This document shows positions 31,192-40,563 of a DNA stretch of 64,000 nucleotides, piece by piece. The notes under the pieces are model-generated. The model ran no database searches, had not been told where the DNA came from, and saw only the letters and a list, made by a program, of their open reading frames with translations. Position 1 is the stretch's first letter. Each line of letters opens with the position of its first letter. Location: contig NZ_JAJQMN010000012.1 of NCBI RefSeq assembly GCF_028994775.1, positions 112,013 to 176,012 of the forward strand, given 5' to 3'. The translations under genes and the position numbers were made by a program. Source of the DNA: Promicromonospora iranensis. Lineage in GTDB: Bacteria; Actinomycetota; Actinomycetes; Actinomycetales; Cellulomonadaceae.

Positions 31192-32789
31192 TTGCCGCCA
31201 CCGGCCTTCCCGAGCGGGGCCAGGCGCGACGCGAGCTGGATGGCGCGCACCGCGGCGGCGGCCTTGTTGCGCGACTCCGCGTACTCCAGCGCGGGCACCG
31301 AGTCGGCGACGATGCCGCCGCCGGCCTGGACGCTGGCCCGGCCGTCGGCGATGTACGCGGTACGGATGGCGATGGCCATGTCCATGTTCCCGCCGAAGTC
31401 GAAGTACCCGCACACCCCGCCGTAGATGCCGCGGGACGCGGGCTCGAGCTCGTCGATCAGGGCGATCGCGCGGGGCTTGGGCGCCCCCGAGAGGGTGCCG
31501 GCCGGGAAGGTGGCGCGCAGCGCGTCCAGGGCGCTGCGGCCGGCGCGCAGCCGGCCCACCACCGTCGAGCACATGTGCATGATGTGGCTGAACCGCCGCA
31601 CCTTCATGAACTCGACCACCTCGACGCTGGTGGGCTCGCACACCTTCACCATGTCGTTGCGGGAGAGGTCGACGAGCATGATGTGCTCGGCCCGCTCCTT
31701 GGGGTCGGCCAGCAGCTCCTCACCCAGCTCCGCGTCCTCCTCGGGGTGGGCGCCGCGCGGCCGGGACCCGGCGATCGGGTAGGTGGTGACGTGGCCGTCG
31801 TCCACCTTGACGAGGGTCTCCGGGCTGGAGCCCACCACGGCGAACTCGGCGCCGTCCGGCTTGGCCAGGTGGAAGTAGTACATGTACGGGCTCGGGTTCA
31901 CGGTGCGCAGCGCACGGTAGACGTCCAGCGGGTCCGCCGGGCAGTCCAGGTCCAGGCGCTGGGACAGCACCACCTGGAACACCTCGCCATCCCGGATCGC
32001 CTCCTTGCCCGCGAGCACCGCGTTCTCGAACTCGTCCTGGGTGGAGCGGAACTCGAGCTGCGGCTCCGGACCCTCCACGACGACGGACGTGACCCGGGTC
32101 CCGCCCGCCTCCAGCTGCGCCTCCATGGCGTCGAGCCGCGCGACGGCGTCCGCGTAGGCCTCGTCGACACGCTCGTCCGTGGCGTCGGCGTTGATCGCGT
32201 TCGCGACCAGCCACACGGTCCCTTCCCGGTGGTCCACCACGGCGAGGTCGGTGGCGAGGCACAGGGCGAGCTCCGGCGCGCCCACCTCGTCCGGAGCGGT
32301 CGCCGGGAGCGTGGGCTCCCAGTGCCGCACGATGTCCCAGCCCAGCACACCTGCGAGGCCGCCGGTGAGGGGCGGCAGGTTGGCCACGCCGGGCGTGCGG
32401 AGCGCGACCAGGGCCGCCTCGAGCACGTCGACGACGTCACCCTCCGTCGGGACGCCGACCGGCACGTCACCGGTCCAGACCGCCCGGCCCTTGTCGCTGG
32501 TCAGGGTCGCCCGGGACGACACCCCGACGAACGACCAGCGCGCCCAGACGCCGGACTCCGCCGACTCCAGGATGAAGCTGCCGGGCTTGCTCTGGGCCAG
32601 CGTCCGGTAGAGGCCCACGGGCGTCGCGTCGTCGGCGAGGAGGGGGCGGACCACCGGGATGACCCGGCGGTCGGTGGCCATCTCCCGGAACTCCCCGAGG
32701 CTCGGCCAGGTGCGACCCCAGGGCAGGTCGGCGGGTGCGGTCGCCGCGCGAGCCTCGTGGGGGTCGAGCTGGGTGTCGAGCTGGGTCAC
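31188..32789 (-). CDS. trpE: Anthranilate synthase component I
   Basis: 533 residues. The chorismate-binding domain holds [17 protein letters not shown] and D-L-S-R-N-D, and the C-terminal G-G-I-V-A-D-S is intact. It converts chorismate and ammonia to anthranilate; the glutamine amidotransferase partner (TrpG) is not in the window. GTG 32789 overlaps the hisI stop by four bases. The N-terminal feedback-site region is present, so Trp inhibition is likely. Confidence 0.95.
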   Translation of the reverse strand: MTQLDTQLDPHEARAATAPADLPWGRTWPSLGEFREMATDRRVIPVVRPLLADDATPVGLYRTLAQSKPGSFILESAESGVWARWSFVGVSSRATLTSDKGRAVWTGDVPVGVPTEGDVVDVLEAALVALRTPGVANLPPLTGGLAGVLGWDIVRHWEPTLPATAPDEVGAPELALCLATDLAVVDHREGTVWLVANAINADATDERVDEAYADAVARLDAMEAQLEAGGTRVTSVVVEGPEPQLEFRSTQDEFENAVLAGKEAIRDGEVFQVVLSQRLDLDCPADPLDVYRALRTVNPSPYMYYFHLAKPDGAEFAVVGSSPETLVKVDDGHVTTYPIAGSRPRGAHPEEDAELGEELLADPKERAEHIMLVDLSRNDMVKVCEPTSVEVVEFMKVRRFSHIMHMCSTVVGRLRAGRSALDALRATFPAGTLSGAPKPRAIALIDELEPASRGIYGGVCGYFDFGGNMDMAIAIRTAYIADGRASVQAGGGIVADSVPALEYAESRNKAAAAVRAIQLASRLAPLGKAGGGK

Positions 32790-33187
32790 CGGTTCTCCTC
32801 GTCTCGCTGGTTGGTGTCCTGCGGATCGCGTTCTCCGACCACCGCGCCGAGGTCGCCCCCGGCCTCGAAGCACGTGCGCGTGCCGGTGTGGCACGCGGCG
32901 CCCACCTGGTCCACCCGGACCAGCAGGGCGTCACCGTCGCAGTCCATGCTCACGGCCTTGACGTACTGGGCGTGCCCGGACGTGTCGCCCTTGCGCCAGT
33001 ACTCCTCACGGCTGCGGGACCAGAAGGTCACACGCCCTTCGGTGAGGGTGCGGCGCAGGGCCTCGTCGTCCATCCAGCCGACCATGAGCACCTCGCCCGT
33101 GTCGTGCTGCTGCACGACGGCGGCCACCAGGCCGGCATCGTCCCGCTTGAGTCGGGCAGAGATCGTGGGATCGAGAACGTCGGGCAC
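32786..33187 (-). CDS. hisI: Phosphoribosyl-AMP cyclohydrolase
   Basis: 133 residues, the cyclohydrolase alone with no HisE fusion. Conserved residues appear in W-M-D-D-E-A-L, T-F-W-S-R-S-R, the metal-binding D-C-D-G-D and C-H-T-G-T-R-T-C-F. It opens the purine ring of PR-AMP in histidine synthesis. A GTG at 33208 would add seven residues, but CAGGAT ends six bases before GTG 33187, which favours a leaderless start there. It is translationally coupled to trpE. Confidence 0.92.
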   Translation of the reverse strand: MPDVLDPTISARLKRDDAGLVAAVVQQHDTGEVLMVGWMDDEALRRTLTEGRVTFWSRSREEYWRKGDTSGHAQYVKAVSMDCDGDALLVRVDQVGAACHTGTRTCFEAGGDLGAVVGERDPQDTNQRDEENR

Positions 33188-33193
33188 CTGAGA

Positions 33194-33199
33194 ATCCTG
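33194..33199 (-). promoter_or_regulatory. Candidate leaderless -10 of hisI (CAGGAT)
   Basis: CAGGAT ends six bases before GTG 33187. It matches the -10 consensus except at the first base. Confidence 0.4.
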
Positions 33200-33244
33200 C
33201 CACGTCACGGGCCGACGGCGGTGTGATCTCCGCCGCCGGCGCGT

Positions 33245-33317
33245 ATCCGGTCCCAGATCCGGTCCGCGTTCCGGCGCCAGATCTGGTCCGGCTACCGGGT
33301 CCGGCTACCGGGTCTGG
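33245..33317. repeat. Degenerate 12-13 bp tandem array at the exporter gene 3' end
   Basis: Four 12-base units (ATCCGGTCCCAG type) followed by 13-base units (TACCGGGTCCGGC) that run into the last codons of the ABC exporter gene. Confidence 0.6.
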
Positions 33318-35227
33318 GATATCCAGCTCGCGTGCATGCGGGCGTAGATGCCGTCGGCCGCGGCCAGCTCGTCGTGCGGGCCGACCTCGGCCACGTGGCC
33401 CTCGTCGACCACGACCACCAGGTCGGACGCCTCGGCGGTCGAGAGCCGGTGGGCGATGGTGATCGTGGAGCGCCCGGCCGTCAGGGAGTCCAGGGCGCGC
33501 GCGATGCGGACCTCCGTCGCGGGGTCCACCGCCGACGTCGCCTCGTCGAGCACCAGCAGGTCCGGCTGGGCGAGGTAGGCACGTGCGATCGCGACGAGCT
33601 GCCGCTCACCCGCCGACAGCGCCTCGCCCCGCTGGCCCACCTCGGTGTCGAGCCCGTCGGGCAGGTCGGCGACCCAGTCGGACAGCCCGAGCTCGACGAA
33701 GGCCCGCTCGACGGCGGCGCGGGTCGCGGGCGAGACCTCCGCCGGCTCCGCCGCCGGTCCGGTGGCCGACGCCGCCGACGCCGCCGACCCGTCCGGAACC
33801 CGCGAGCCCGCGGAGTCCCGCAGGCCGTACGCCACGTTGGCCAGCACCGTCCCGTCGAAGAGGAAGCCCTCCTGCGGCACCAGCACGATACGTTCGCGCA
33901 GCGACGCGAACGTGAGGTCACGCAGGTCCACGCCGTCCAGCTCCACGGCTCCCGACGTCGGGTCCATGAGGCGGGTGACCAGCTTGGCGATGGTCGTCTT
34001 GCCGGAGCCGGTCTGGCCCACCACCGCGACCTTGGTACGCGGCGGCAGGTCCAGTGTCACGCCGTGCAGCACCTCTGGTCCGTGCGGGTACGAGAACCGG
34101 ACGTCGCGCAGCGTGACGCGGGCCGGCCCGCGCTCCTGCGTCACGGCGTCCGGCTTCTCGGCCACCTGCACCGGCGTGTCGATGACGGCGATCACGCGCC
34201 GCCACCCGGCCACCGCGTTCTGCAGCTCGTTGAGGATCTCGGTCGCCATCTGGACCGGGCCGGTGAACAGCTGCACCAGGAACAGGAAGGCCACGAGCTG
34301 GCCCGCCGTCAGGCCGCCGCCCACGCCGAGCAGCGTTCCGACGACCACGACGATCGAGAGCACCAGGTTCGAGATCAGGACACCCGACGAGAACGTCGCG
34401 GCGACCAGGACCTGTGACCGGGCCTGCGCGCTGCGGGTGTCCTCGACGGCGTCGCCGATGCGGCGCCCCGTGCGCTCGGACACGCCGTACGCGCGCACCG
34501 TCTCGGCACCCACGACGGCCTCGGAGATCGCGCCCAGCATGGCCCCGACCCGCTCCCGCACCAGGGTGTAGGCGCGGTTCACGTACTTCTGGCCGTACCG
34601 GATCACGAGGAACATCGGCACGAACGCGATCCACACCACCGCCGTGAGAACCGGCGAGTAGACGATCATCAGCCCGGTCGCCACCACGATCTGCAGCGCG
34701 CTGACGAGCAGCATGATGCCGCCCCACTGCACGAACAGCGACACGGTGTCGACGTCGTTCGTCACACGTGAGACCAGCGCACCGCGCCGCTCGGTGTTCT
34801 GCGTCAGGGTCGACAGGTTGTGCACGTGCCGGAACGCCTTGACCCGCAGCGTCGCCAGACCGGCCTCGGCCGCGCGGAACAGGCGCACGTTGACGAGCGC
34901 CGCGCAGAGCCCGGCCAGCACGAGCGCACCCGCCGCGAGCGACGCGAGGAGCGCCACGCGGCCGGCGTCCGGCCCGTCGTCGGCCAGGATGCCGACGTCG
35001 ATGGTCTGCTGGACCGCGAGCGGCACCACCACGCGACCGGCGGCCGCGAGGGAGGCCAGCCCGAGCGTGACCCAGATGCCCCGGGCGATCTCGGGGCTGA
35101 TCTCGATACCCCGGCGCAGCGTCGCGAACACGCCGAGGCTGCTCGTCGACTCGATGCGCGCGCCGTCGGCGTCGAGCAGGTCCTCGGGCACGTCGGTCAC
35201 GTCGCGCTCATCCGTCGCCGCGGTCAT
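33305..35227 (-). CDS. ABC exporter, ATP-binding/permease half with consensus ATPase site
   Basis: 640 residues: six membrane helices (about 40-350) then an ABC ATPase domain. Walker A is G-Q-T-G-S-G-K-T-T, the signature is L-S-A-G-E-R-Q (in place of LSGGQ), and Walker B ends L-V-L-D-E-A-T-S, with a normal catalytic Glu. An Ala/Ser/Gly-rich insertion lies before the signature helix region. ATG 35227 overlaps the upstream half-transporter by four bases. Together they form a heterodimeric multidrug/lipid-type exporter; substrate unknown. Confidence 0.9.
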   Translation of the reverse strand: MTAATDERDVTDVPEDLLDADGARIESTSSLGVFATLRRGIEISPEIARGIWVTLGLASLAAAGRVVVPLAVQQTIDVGILADDGPDAGRVALLASLAAGALVLAGLCAALVNVRLFRAAEAGLATLRVKAFRHVHNLSTLTQNTERRGALVSRVTNDVDTVSLFVQWGGIMLLVSALQIVVATGLMIVYSPVLTAVVWIAFVPMFLVIRYGQKYVNRAYTLVRERVGAMLGAISEAVVGAETVRAYGVSERTGRRIGDAVEDTRSAQARSQVLVAATFSSGVLISNLVLSIVVVVGTLLGVGGGLTAGQLVAFLFLVQLFTGPVQMATEILNELQNAVAGWRRVIAVIDTPVQVAEKPDAVTQERGPARVTLRDVRFSYPHGPEVLHGVTLDLPPRTKVAVVGQTGSGKTTIAKLVTRLMDPTSGAVELDGVDLRDLTFASLRERIVLVPQEGFLFDGTVLANVAYGLRDSAGSRVPDGSAASAASATGPAAEPAEVSPATRAAVERAFVELGLSDWVADLPDGLDTEVGQRGEALSAGERQLVAIARAYLAQPDLLVLDEATSAVDPATEVRIARALDSLTAGRSTITIAHRLSTAEASDLVVVVDEGHVAEVGPHDELAAADGIYARMHASWISQTR

Positions 35228-37188
35228 CCCGCCACCTCTTCCAGCTTGTCGTCGAGCACGCCGGCAGCGGCCGCGTCGGCCCGTTCCTGCTCCCTGCGCT
35301 CGGTCTCGACCTCGTAGGCCGTGGCGAGCTCGCGGTAGCCGGGGTCCCGCGCCATGAGCTCGTCGTGCGTCCCGGTGTCGACCACGCGGCCGCCGTCGAT
35401 GTGGATGACACGGTCGGCGAGCGCCACCGAGGACATCCGGTAGGCGACCATGATCACGGTGGTCCCCGACCGGCGGCCGGCGCCCGAGCCGGTCCCGGAG
35501 GCCGCCTGGCCGGCGACCCGCTCGTCGGCCCGGGCGGCCAGCCCGCGCAGGATCTCCTGCTCGACCCGCGGGTCGACAGCGCTCGTCGCGTCGTCGAGCA
35601 CGAGGAGGCGAGGGGCGCGCACCAGCGCGCGGGCGATCGCGAGGCGCTGCCGCTGCCCGCCGGAGAGGTTGGCGCCGCGCTCGCCCAGCGGGGCGTCGAG
35701 GCCGCCGGCAAGCTCCCGCACGGTGTCCTCCAGGCGGGCGAGCCGCAGAGCCTCCCACACCTCGTCGTCGGACGGCGCGTCGGGCGCATCCTTGTCGGCG
35801 AGGGTCACGTTGCCGCGCACCGTGTCCTCGAAGATGAACGTGGTCTGGGTGACGAACGCGACGTGGGCGGGGATCTCGCCGTCGGCCAGGGTTCGCGCGT
35901 CGACGCCGTCGAGCAGCACGCGTCCGCGAGTCGGGTCCGACAGCCGGGCCAGGAGGCTCACGAGGGTGGTCTTGCCGGCCCCGGTGGTGCCGACGACGGC
36001 GACCGTCGTACCGGGCTCGACGTCGACCTCGACACCGTCGAGCAGGGTGATCGAGCGGCCACGCGCCCCGCTGATCGCGGGCACGTCGACGCCCACACCG
36101 TCCAGGCGGACGGCGAGGCCGGCCTGCCCGGGTGTCTGCGGCAGGCGGGCGTCGCCGTACTCGAGCGCGCCCGTCGAGTCGACGACCTCCGCGATGCGCT
36201 CGTGGCCGACCAGGGCGCGCGGCAGCTCGCCGAGGACCCAGCCGAACGCCTGCACGGGCACGGTCATCATGGTGAGCAGGTAGGCGGCGGTGACGATGTC
36301 GCCCGCGACGACGTCACCGGTCGAGATGCGCCACGTACCGATGCCGAGCACCAGCAGGGTGCCGACCGCGGGCAGGGTCTGGATCACGGGGTCGAACAGC
36401 GAGCGCACGATGCCGACGCGCACGTTCGCGGCGCGCAGCTCCTGCGTGCGGGCGTCGAACCGCACCTCCTCGCGGCCCTCCGTGCCGAGCGACTTGACCA
36501 GGAGCGCCGCCTCGAAGCTCTCGTGCGCCGCGTCGGCGACGTCGCCGCGCAGGCGCTGCGCCCGGGTCACGGCCGGGGACATGTGCCGCTGGTAGACGGC
36601 GTTGACGGCGACCGTGACGGGGATGACGGCGAGCGCCGCGAGCGCCAGCCAGGGGTCGATCGTCAGGAGCATGCCGATGGAGACGCCGATCATGACCACG
36701 ACGCCGAGCGCGAACGGCAGCGGGTTGAAGACGCCGGTGGCGGCCTCCGTGTCGGAGGTGGTGTGGTTCAGGAGCTGGCCGGCGGGGTGCGCCCGGTGCC
36801 AGGAGGCGGGCAGGCGCAGGTACTGGCGGGTCAGCGCCGTGCGATGGTCGGCCTGGATCCGGACGACGCCGAAGCCCGCCCAGATGCGCCGGCCCGCGAC
36901 GGACAGGGCGAGGGTCAGCGCGACGGCGGCGAGCACGAGGCCGCCGAGCCACACCCGGTCGCGCGCGACCTCGTCACCGGCGATGGCAGGGACGACCACG
37001 GAGTCCGTGGCCCAGCCCACTGCGCGGCTCACGCCGACGGTGAGGGCGCCGAAGATCGCCGAGGCGCCCACGGCAAGGGCGTAGATGCCCGGGTGGGACC
37101 GCATGCCGCGCCACATCAGCGCGAGCGAGCGGCGTACACGCGAGCCGGTCAGCGCCATCGGTCTGGATCGCGGGGCATCTGTGGGCAC
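35224..37188 (-). CDS. ABC exporter, ATP-binding/permease half with degenerate ATPase site
   Basis: About 654 residues with the same six-helix plus ATPase plan. Walker A is G-T-T-G-A-G-K-T-T and the signature is L-S-G-G-Q-R-Q, but Walker B reads L-V-L-D-D-A-T-S: Asp replaces the catalytic Glu. This asymmetry, with a consensus site in the partner, is typical of heterodimeric type IV exporters such as TM287/288. GTG 37188 is the likely start; a Met ten codons later is an alternative. A MerR-type promoter precedes it. Confidence 0.88.
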   Translation of the reverse strand: MPTDAPRSRPMALTGSRVRRSLALMWRGMRSHPGIYALAVGASAIFGALTVGVSRAVGWATDSVVVPAIAGDEVARDRVWLGGLVLAAVALTLALSVAGRRIWAGFGVVRIQADHRTALTRQYLRLPASWHRAHPAGQLLNHTTSDTEAATGVFNPLPFALGVVVMIGVSIGMLLTIDPWLALAALAVIPVTVAVNAVYQRHMSPAVTRAQRLRGDVADAAHESFEAALLVKSLGTEGREEVRFDARTQELRAANVRVGIVRSLFDPVIQTLPAVGTLLVLGIGTWRISTGDVVAGDIVTAAYLLTMMTVPVQAFGWVLGELPRALVGHERIAEVVDSTGALEYGDARLPQTPGQAGLAVRLDGVGVDVPAISGARGRSITLLDGVEVDVEPGTTVAVVGTTGAGKTTLVSLLARLSDPTRGRVLLDGVDARTLADGEIPAHVAFVTQTTFIFEDTVRGNVTLADKDAPDAPSDDEVWEALRLARLEDTVRELAGGLDAPLGERGANLSGGQRQRLAIARALVRAPRLLVLDDATSAVDPRVEQEILRGLAARADERVAGQAASGTGSGAGRRSGTTVIMVAYRMSSVALADRVIHIDGGRVVDTGTHDELMARDPGYRELATAYEVETERREQERADAAAAGVLDDKLEEVAG

Positions 37189-37274
37189 GGCAAGATCTCG
37201 CTTCCTCGGGGGCTTGCAGAATTTTCTCACGACCCGGGAATCGATTCGACAGTTTTTCGCCCTGGGCGTCGACG

Positions 37275-37305
37275 ACGTTACGACCTCGACCTTGGTTGAG
37301 GTCAA
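37275..37305 (-). promoter_or_regulatory. MerR-type promoter of the ABC exporter operon
   Basis: On the minus strand TTGACC (37300-37305) and TAACGT (37275-37280) are separated by 19 bases, longer than the normal 17. The spacer region holds a dyad at 37282-37303 with 10-bp arms GACCTCGACC and GGTTGAGGTC (one mismatch). Overlong spacers with such dyads are the hallmark of promoters twisted into activity by MerR-family regulators. No merR gene lies in this window. Confidence 0.75.
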
Positions 37306-37321
37306 GGGGTCCTGACGGGCG

Positions 37322-38092
37322 TCAGCGGACGACGAGACCTGCCGCGCGCATCGCGTCCTTGACCTGACCCACGGTCAGCACGCCGAAGTGGAACACCGAC
37401 GCCGCGAGGACCGCGTCCGCCCCCGCCTGCGCGGCCTCCACGAAGTGCTGGGGCGTGCCCGCCCCGCCGGAGGCGACGAGCGGGACGTGCACCCGCTCCC
37501 GTACGGCGCGGAGCATCTCCAGGTCGAACCCGGCTGTGGTGCCGTCGGCGTCCATGGAGTTGAGCAGGATCTCCCCCGCGCCCAGGACGGCCGCCTTCTC
37601 CGCCCACTCCACGGCGTCGATACCGGTGCCGCGCCGCCCGCCGTGCGTGGTGACCTCGTAACCGGACGGTGTGGTGACGTCGCCCGTGACGCGGCGCGCG
37701 TCGACGCTGAGCGTCAGCACCTGCGAGCCGAACCGCTCGGCGATCTCCGCGATCAGCTCCGGCCGCGCGATCGCCGCGGTGTTCACGCCGACCTTGTCGG
37801 CACCCGCCCGCAGCAGCCGGTCGACGTCGTCCGTCGAGCGCACTCCCCCGCCGACCGTGAGCGGCACGAACACCTGCTCGGCGGTGCGGCGCACGACGTC
37901 GACCATGGTCTCGCGGTCGCCGGACGAGGCGGACACGTCCAGGAACGTGAGCTCGTCGGCGCCTTCGGCGTCGTACCGGCCGGCGAGCTCGACCGGGTCG
38001 CCCGCGTCGCGCAGGTCGGCGAAGTTGACGCCCTTGACCACTCGGCCCGCGTCGACGTCCAGGCACGGGATCACGCGGATCGCGACGGACAT
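37322..38092 (-). CDS. hisF: Imidazole glycerol phosphate synthase cyclase subunit
   Basis: 256 residues, complete TIM barrel. Starts [19 protein letters not shown] with the first catalytic Asp; the second lies in N-S-M-D-A-D-G-T, and phosphate loops G-G-G-V-R-S and A-S-G-G-A-G are intact. With HisH (not here) it makes IGP and AICAR. The ATG shares one base with the stop of the FKBP gene upstream (TGATG). Separated from hisI by the exporter pair. Confidence 0.96.
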   Translation of the reverse strand: MSVAIRVIPCLDVDAGRVVKGVNFADLRDAGDPVELAGRYDAEGADELTFLDVSASSGDRETMVDVVRRTAEQVFVPLTVGGGVRSTDDVDRLLRAGADKVGVNTAAIARPELIAEIAERFGSQVLTLSVDARRVTGDVTTPSGYEVTTHGGRRGTGIDAVEWAEKAAVLGAGEILLNSMDADGTTAGFDLEMLRAVRERVHVPLVASGGAGTPQHFVEAAQAGADAVLAASVFHFGVLTVGQVKDAMRAAGLVVR

Positions 38093-39036
38093 CAGCCCTC
38101 CTTCTTCTTCGTCTCGGGTTCTTCCTCGGGGACGGCCTTGTGGGCGTCGAGGATGTCGACCACGTACACCAGCGTCTCGCCGGCGAGCCGGCTCGTGGTG
38201 TTGGCGTGGCCGTCCTGCGGTGGTACCACCAGCATCACCTGGGAACCGACGGTCTGTTCCAGCAGCCCCTGGTCCCAGCCCTCGACCAGCCTGCCGATCC
38301 CGATCTCCGCGGACTGCGGAGACGTGCCCTCGGTCCACGTCGTGTCGACCACCTCGCCGTCGCTCCAGCGCACGGCGGTGAACTCGACGGTGAGGATCTG
38401 CCCGGCGCGCACCTGCTGCCCCGATCCGCGGATCAGGGGGTGCACCACCAGCTCCGACGGAGGCTCGACGCCGCGCGGGATCCGGACGGTCGGGGCGCCC
38501 AGGTCGTCGAGGCGTACCTGCGGCAGGCTCTTGCCCGGTGCCGCCGCCTCGACACCCGACGCACGAGCAGGCAGGACGTCCGCCACCAGCAGCACCGGGA
38601 CGCCGTCCTGCTCCTCCATGAGCAGGAGCCGCGTGCCGGCACGCTTGCCCTCGAGTGCCTCGAAGAGGCTGTTGCCGAGCGACGGCTCGGTCATCGTGTA
38701 GGCCACCGGCGCCGTGCGGAAGGTGTTCTGCAGCTCCGTGCCGTCCCGGCCGTCCTGCGCGTAGAGGTTCAGGAGCACCGGGTCGTCGCGCTCCAGCACG
38801 TCTCCCGTGCCGGGCCAGACCGTGCGCGAGGCCGGCGCCACGACGGCGAACGGCTGCTCGTACTCGAGCGTGGGCGGCGCGCCGCTCGTCCCGGTGACCT
38901 GCAACGGAGCCTGCGAGGCCGACGACGTGGGCGCCGGACCGACGTCGACCGGCAGCGACGCGGGCGCGCACGCGGCGGTCACCATCACCGTCGCCGCTGC
39001 CAGCGCGCCGACGACGACACGTACCCAGGAACTCAC
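38092..39036 (-). CDS. FKBP-type peptidyl-prolyl isomerase lipoprotein
   Basis: 314 residues. A signal peptide ends in a lipobox (V-T-A-A-C, Cys at residue 23), so the protein is probably exported and lipid-anchored. The C-terminal half is an FKBP domain: [17 protein letters not shown] and [10 protein letters not shown]. The N-terminal half looks like a second, degenerate FKBP-like fold. GTG 39036 has GGGAG eight bases upstream. FKBP genes often follow pafA in actinobacteria. Confidence 0.88.
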   Translation of the reverse strand: MSSWVRVVVGALAAATVMVTAACAPASLPVDVGPAPTSSASQAPLQVTGTSGAPPTLEYEQPFAVVAPASRTVWPGTGDVLERDDPVLLNLYAQDGRDGTELQNTFRTAPVAYTMTEPSLGNSLFEALEGKRAGTRLLLMEEQDGVPVLLVADVLPARASGVEAAAPGKSLPQVRLDDLGAPTVRIPRGVEPPSELVVHPLIRGSGQQVRAGQILTVEFTAVRWSDGEVVDTTWTEGTSPQSAEIGIGRLVEGWDQGLLEQTVGSQVMLVVPPQDGHANTTSRLAGETLVYVVDILDAHKAVPEEEPETKKKEG

Positions 39037-39068
39037 CAGCAGAGTCTCCCACGACCCGACGGTGCTCC

Positions 39069-39110
39069 CGGCATGGCGCCCCCGGCATGGCGCCCCCGGT
39101 ACGGCACCCG
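39069..39110. repeat. Three 14-bp tandem units upstream of the FKBP gene
   Basis: CGGCATGGCGCCCC twice exactly, then a degenerate third copy, between the FKBP start and the pafA terminator. Confidence 0.7.
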
Positions 39111-39121
39111 CGGCACGACGA

Positions 39122-39157
39122 CGCCCCGGGACCGGCCCCGTGGCCGGTCCCGGGGCG
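39122..39157 (-). terminator. Strong hairpin downstream of pafA
   Basis: A perfect 16-bp stem (CGCCCCGGGACCGGCC and complement) with a 4-base loop, 12 bases after the pafA stop. No T tract, yet stable enough to end or protect the pup/proteasome transcript. Confidence 0.7.
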
Positions 39158-39169
39158 CTCGACCCCTGC

Positions 39170-40531
39170 TCACATGCTCTCGATCAGGCGCTCCACCCGG
39201 TCGTCGACGCTCTTGAACGGGTCCTTGCACAGCACGGTGCGCTGCGCCTGGTCGTTCAGCTTGAGGTGCACCCAGTCCACCGTGTAGTCCCTCCGTGCCT
39301 CCTGGGCCGCCCGGACGAAGTCGCCGCGCAGCTTGGCCCGGGTGGTCTGCGGCGGCAGGGCCGTGGACTCGAAGACCTCCAGGTCGGTCGTGACCCGCTC
39401 GACCATGCCACGCGCCGCGAGCAGGTTGTACAGGCCCTCGGTACGGGAGATGTCGTGGTAGGCGAGGTCGAGCCGCGCGATGCGCGGGTCGTCGAGGCCC
39501 ATGCCGTGCTTCTCCTGGTATCGCCGGATGAGCTTGAGCTTGATGGCCCAGTCCAGCTCGCGGTCCACGAGCGAGAGGTTCTCCGCCTCCAGGGCGCGCA
39601 GCCCTCGCTCCCACAGGTCGAGCACCTGCTTGACCACCGGCGTGACCTCGAGGTTGGCCTCCACGAGCTCGCGAGCGCGTTCGTAGTACTCCGACTGGAT
39701 CTCGACGGCCGTCATGGTCCGGCCGTTGGCCAGCGTCACGGCGTGCTTGCCCGTGCGGTCGTGGCTGATCTCCCGGATGGCGCGGATCGGGTTCTCCAGC
39801 GTGAGGTCCCGCATGGGCACCCCCGCCTCGACCAGACGCAGCACCAGGTCGGTCGATCCCACCTTGAGCATCGTGGTGGGCTCGGCCATCGAGGAGTCAC
39901 CGACGATGACGTGCAGCCGGCGGTACAGCTCGGCGTCGGCGTGCGGCTCGTCCCGTGTGTTGATGATCGGACGCGACCGCGTGGTCGCGCTGGAGACGGC
40001 CTCCCAGATGTGGTCGGCACGCTGCGAGAGGCAGAACACGGCACCACGCGGCGTCGAGAGCACCTTGCCCGCCCCGACGAGGATCTGGCGTGTGATGAGG
40101 AACGGCACCAGTACGTCCGACAGCCGCGAGAAGTCGCCGGACCGCCGCACCAGATAGTTCTCGTGGCACCCGTAGGAGTTGCCCGCCGAGTCGGTGTTGT
40201 TCTTGAACAGGTGGATCTTGCCGGGCAGGTCCTCGTGCTCCAGGCGCTGCTGCGCGTCCGCGACCAGGCCTTCCAGGATCCGTTCGCCGCCCCGGTCGTA
40301 CGAGACGAGCTGGCGCACGTCGTCGCACTCCGCCGTCGCGTACTCGGGGTGGGACCCCACGTCGAGGTAGAGGCGGGAGCCGTTCCTCAGGAACACGTTC
40401 GAGGAACGGCCCCACGCCACCACCTTCCGGAACAGGTAGCGGGCGACCTCGTCAGCAGACAGGCCACGCCCGTCGTCGGCAGCGCACGTCACGCCGTACT
40501 CGGTCTCGAGACCGAAGATCCTGCGGTCCAT
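39170..40531 (-). CDS. pafA: Pup-protein ligase
   Basis: 453 residues. The N-terminus [13 protein letters not shown] carries the metal-binding/catalytic Glu of the carboxylate-amine ligase fold. [18 protein letters not shown] and [10 protein letters not shown] are fully conserved with mycobacterial PafA. It phosphorylates the Pup C-terminal glutamate and joins it to substrate lysines. ATG 40531 has GGGAGGGGAA upstream. pafB and pafC, often next in line, are absent; the FKBP and hisF genes follow instead. Confidence 0.97.
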   Translation of the reverse strand: MDRRIFGLETEYGVTCAADDGRGLSADEVARYLFRKVVAWGRSSNVFLRNGSRLYLDVGSHPEYATAECDDVRQLVSYDRGGERILEGLVADAQQRLEHEDLPGKIHLFKNNTDSAGNSYGCHENYLVRRSGDFSRLSDVLVPFLITRQILVGAGKVLSTPRGAVFCLSQRADHIWEAVSSATTRSRPIINTRDEPHADAELYRRLHVIVGDSSMAEPTTMLKVGSTDLVLRLVEAGVPMRDLTLENPIRAIREISHDRTGKHAVTLANGRTMTAVEIQSEYYERARELVEANLEVTPVVKQVLDLWERGLRALEAENLSLVDRELDWAIKLKLIRRYQEKHGMGLDDPRIARLDLAYHDISRTEGLYNLLAARGMVERVTTDLEVFESTALPPQTTRAKLRGDFVRAAQEARRDYTVDWVHLKLNDQAQRTVLCKDPFKSVDDRVERLIESM

Positions 40532-40563
40532 GGACTTCCCCTCCCTGTTCGCGGAACGTGCTG

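Noticed and set aside
33194..33208. GTG 33208 as the hisI start
   Set aside because: No ribosome site or -10 supports it, whereas CAGGAT stands six bases before GTG 33187; the alternative remains possible.
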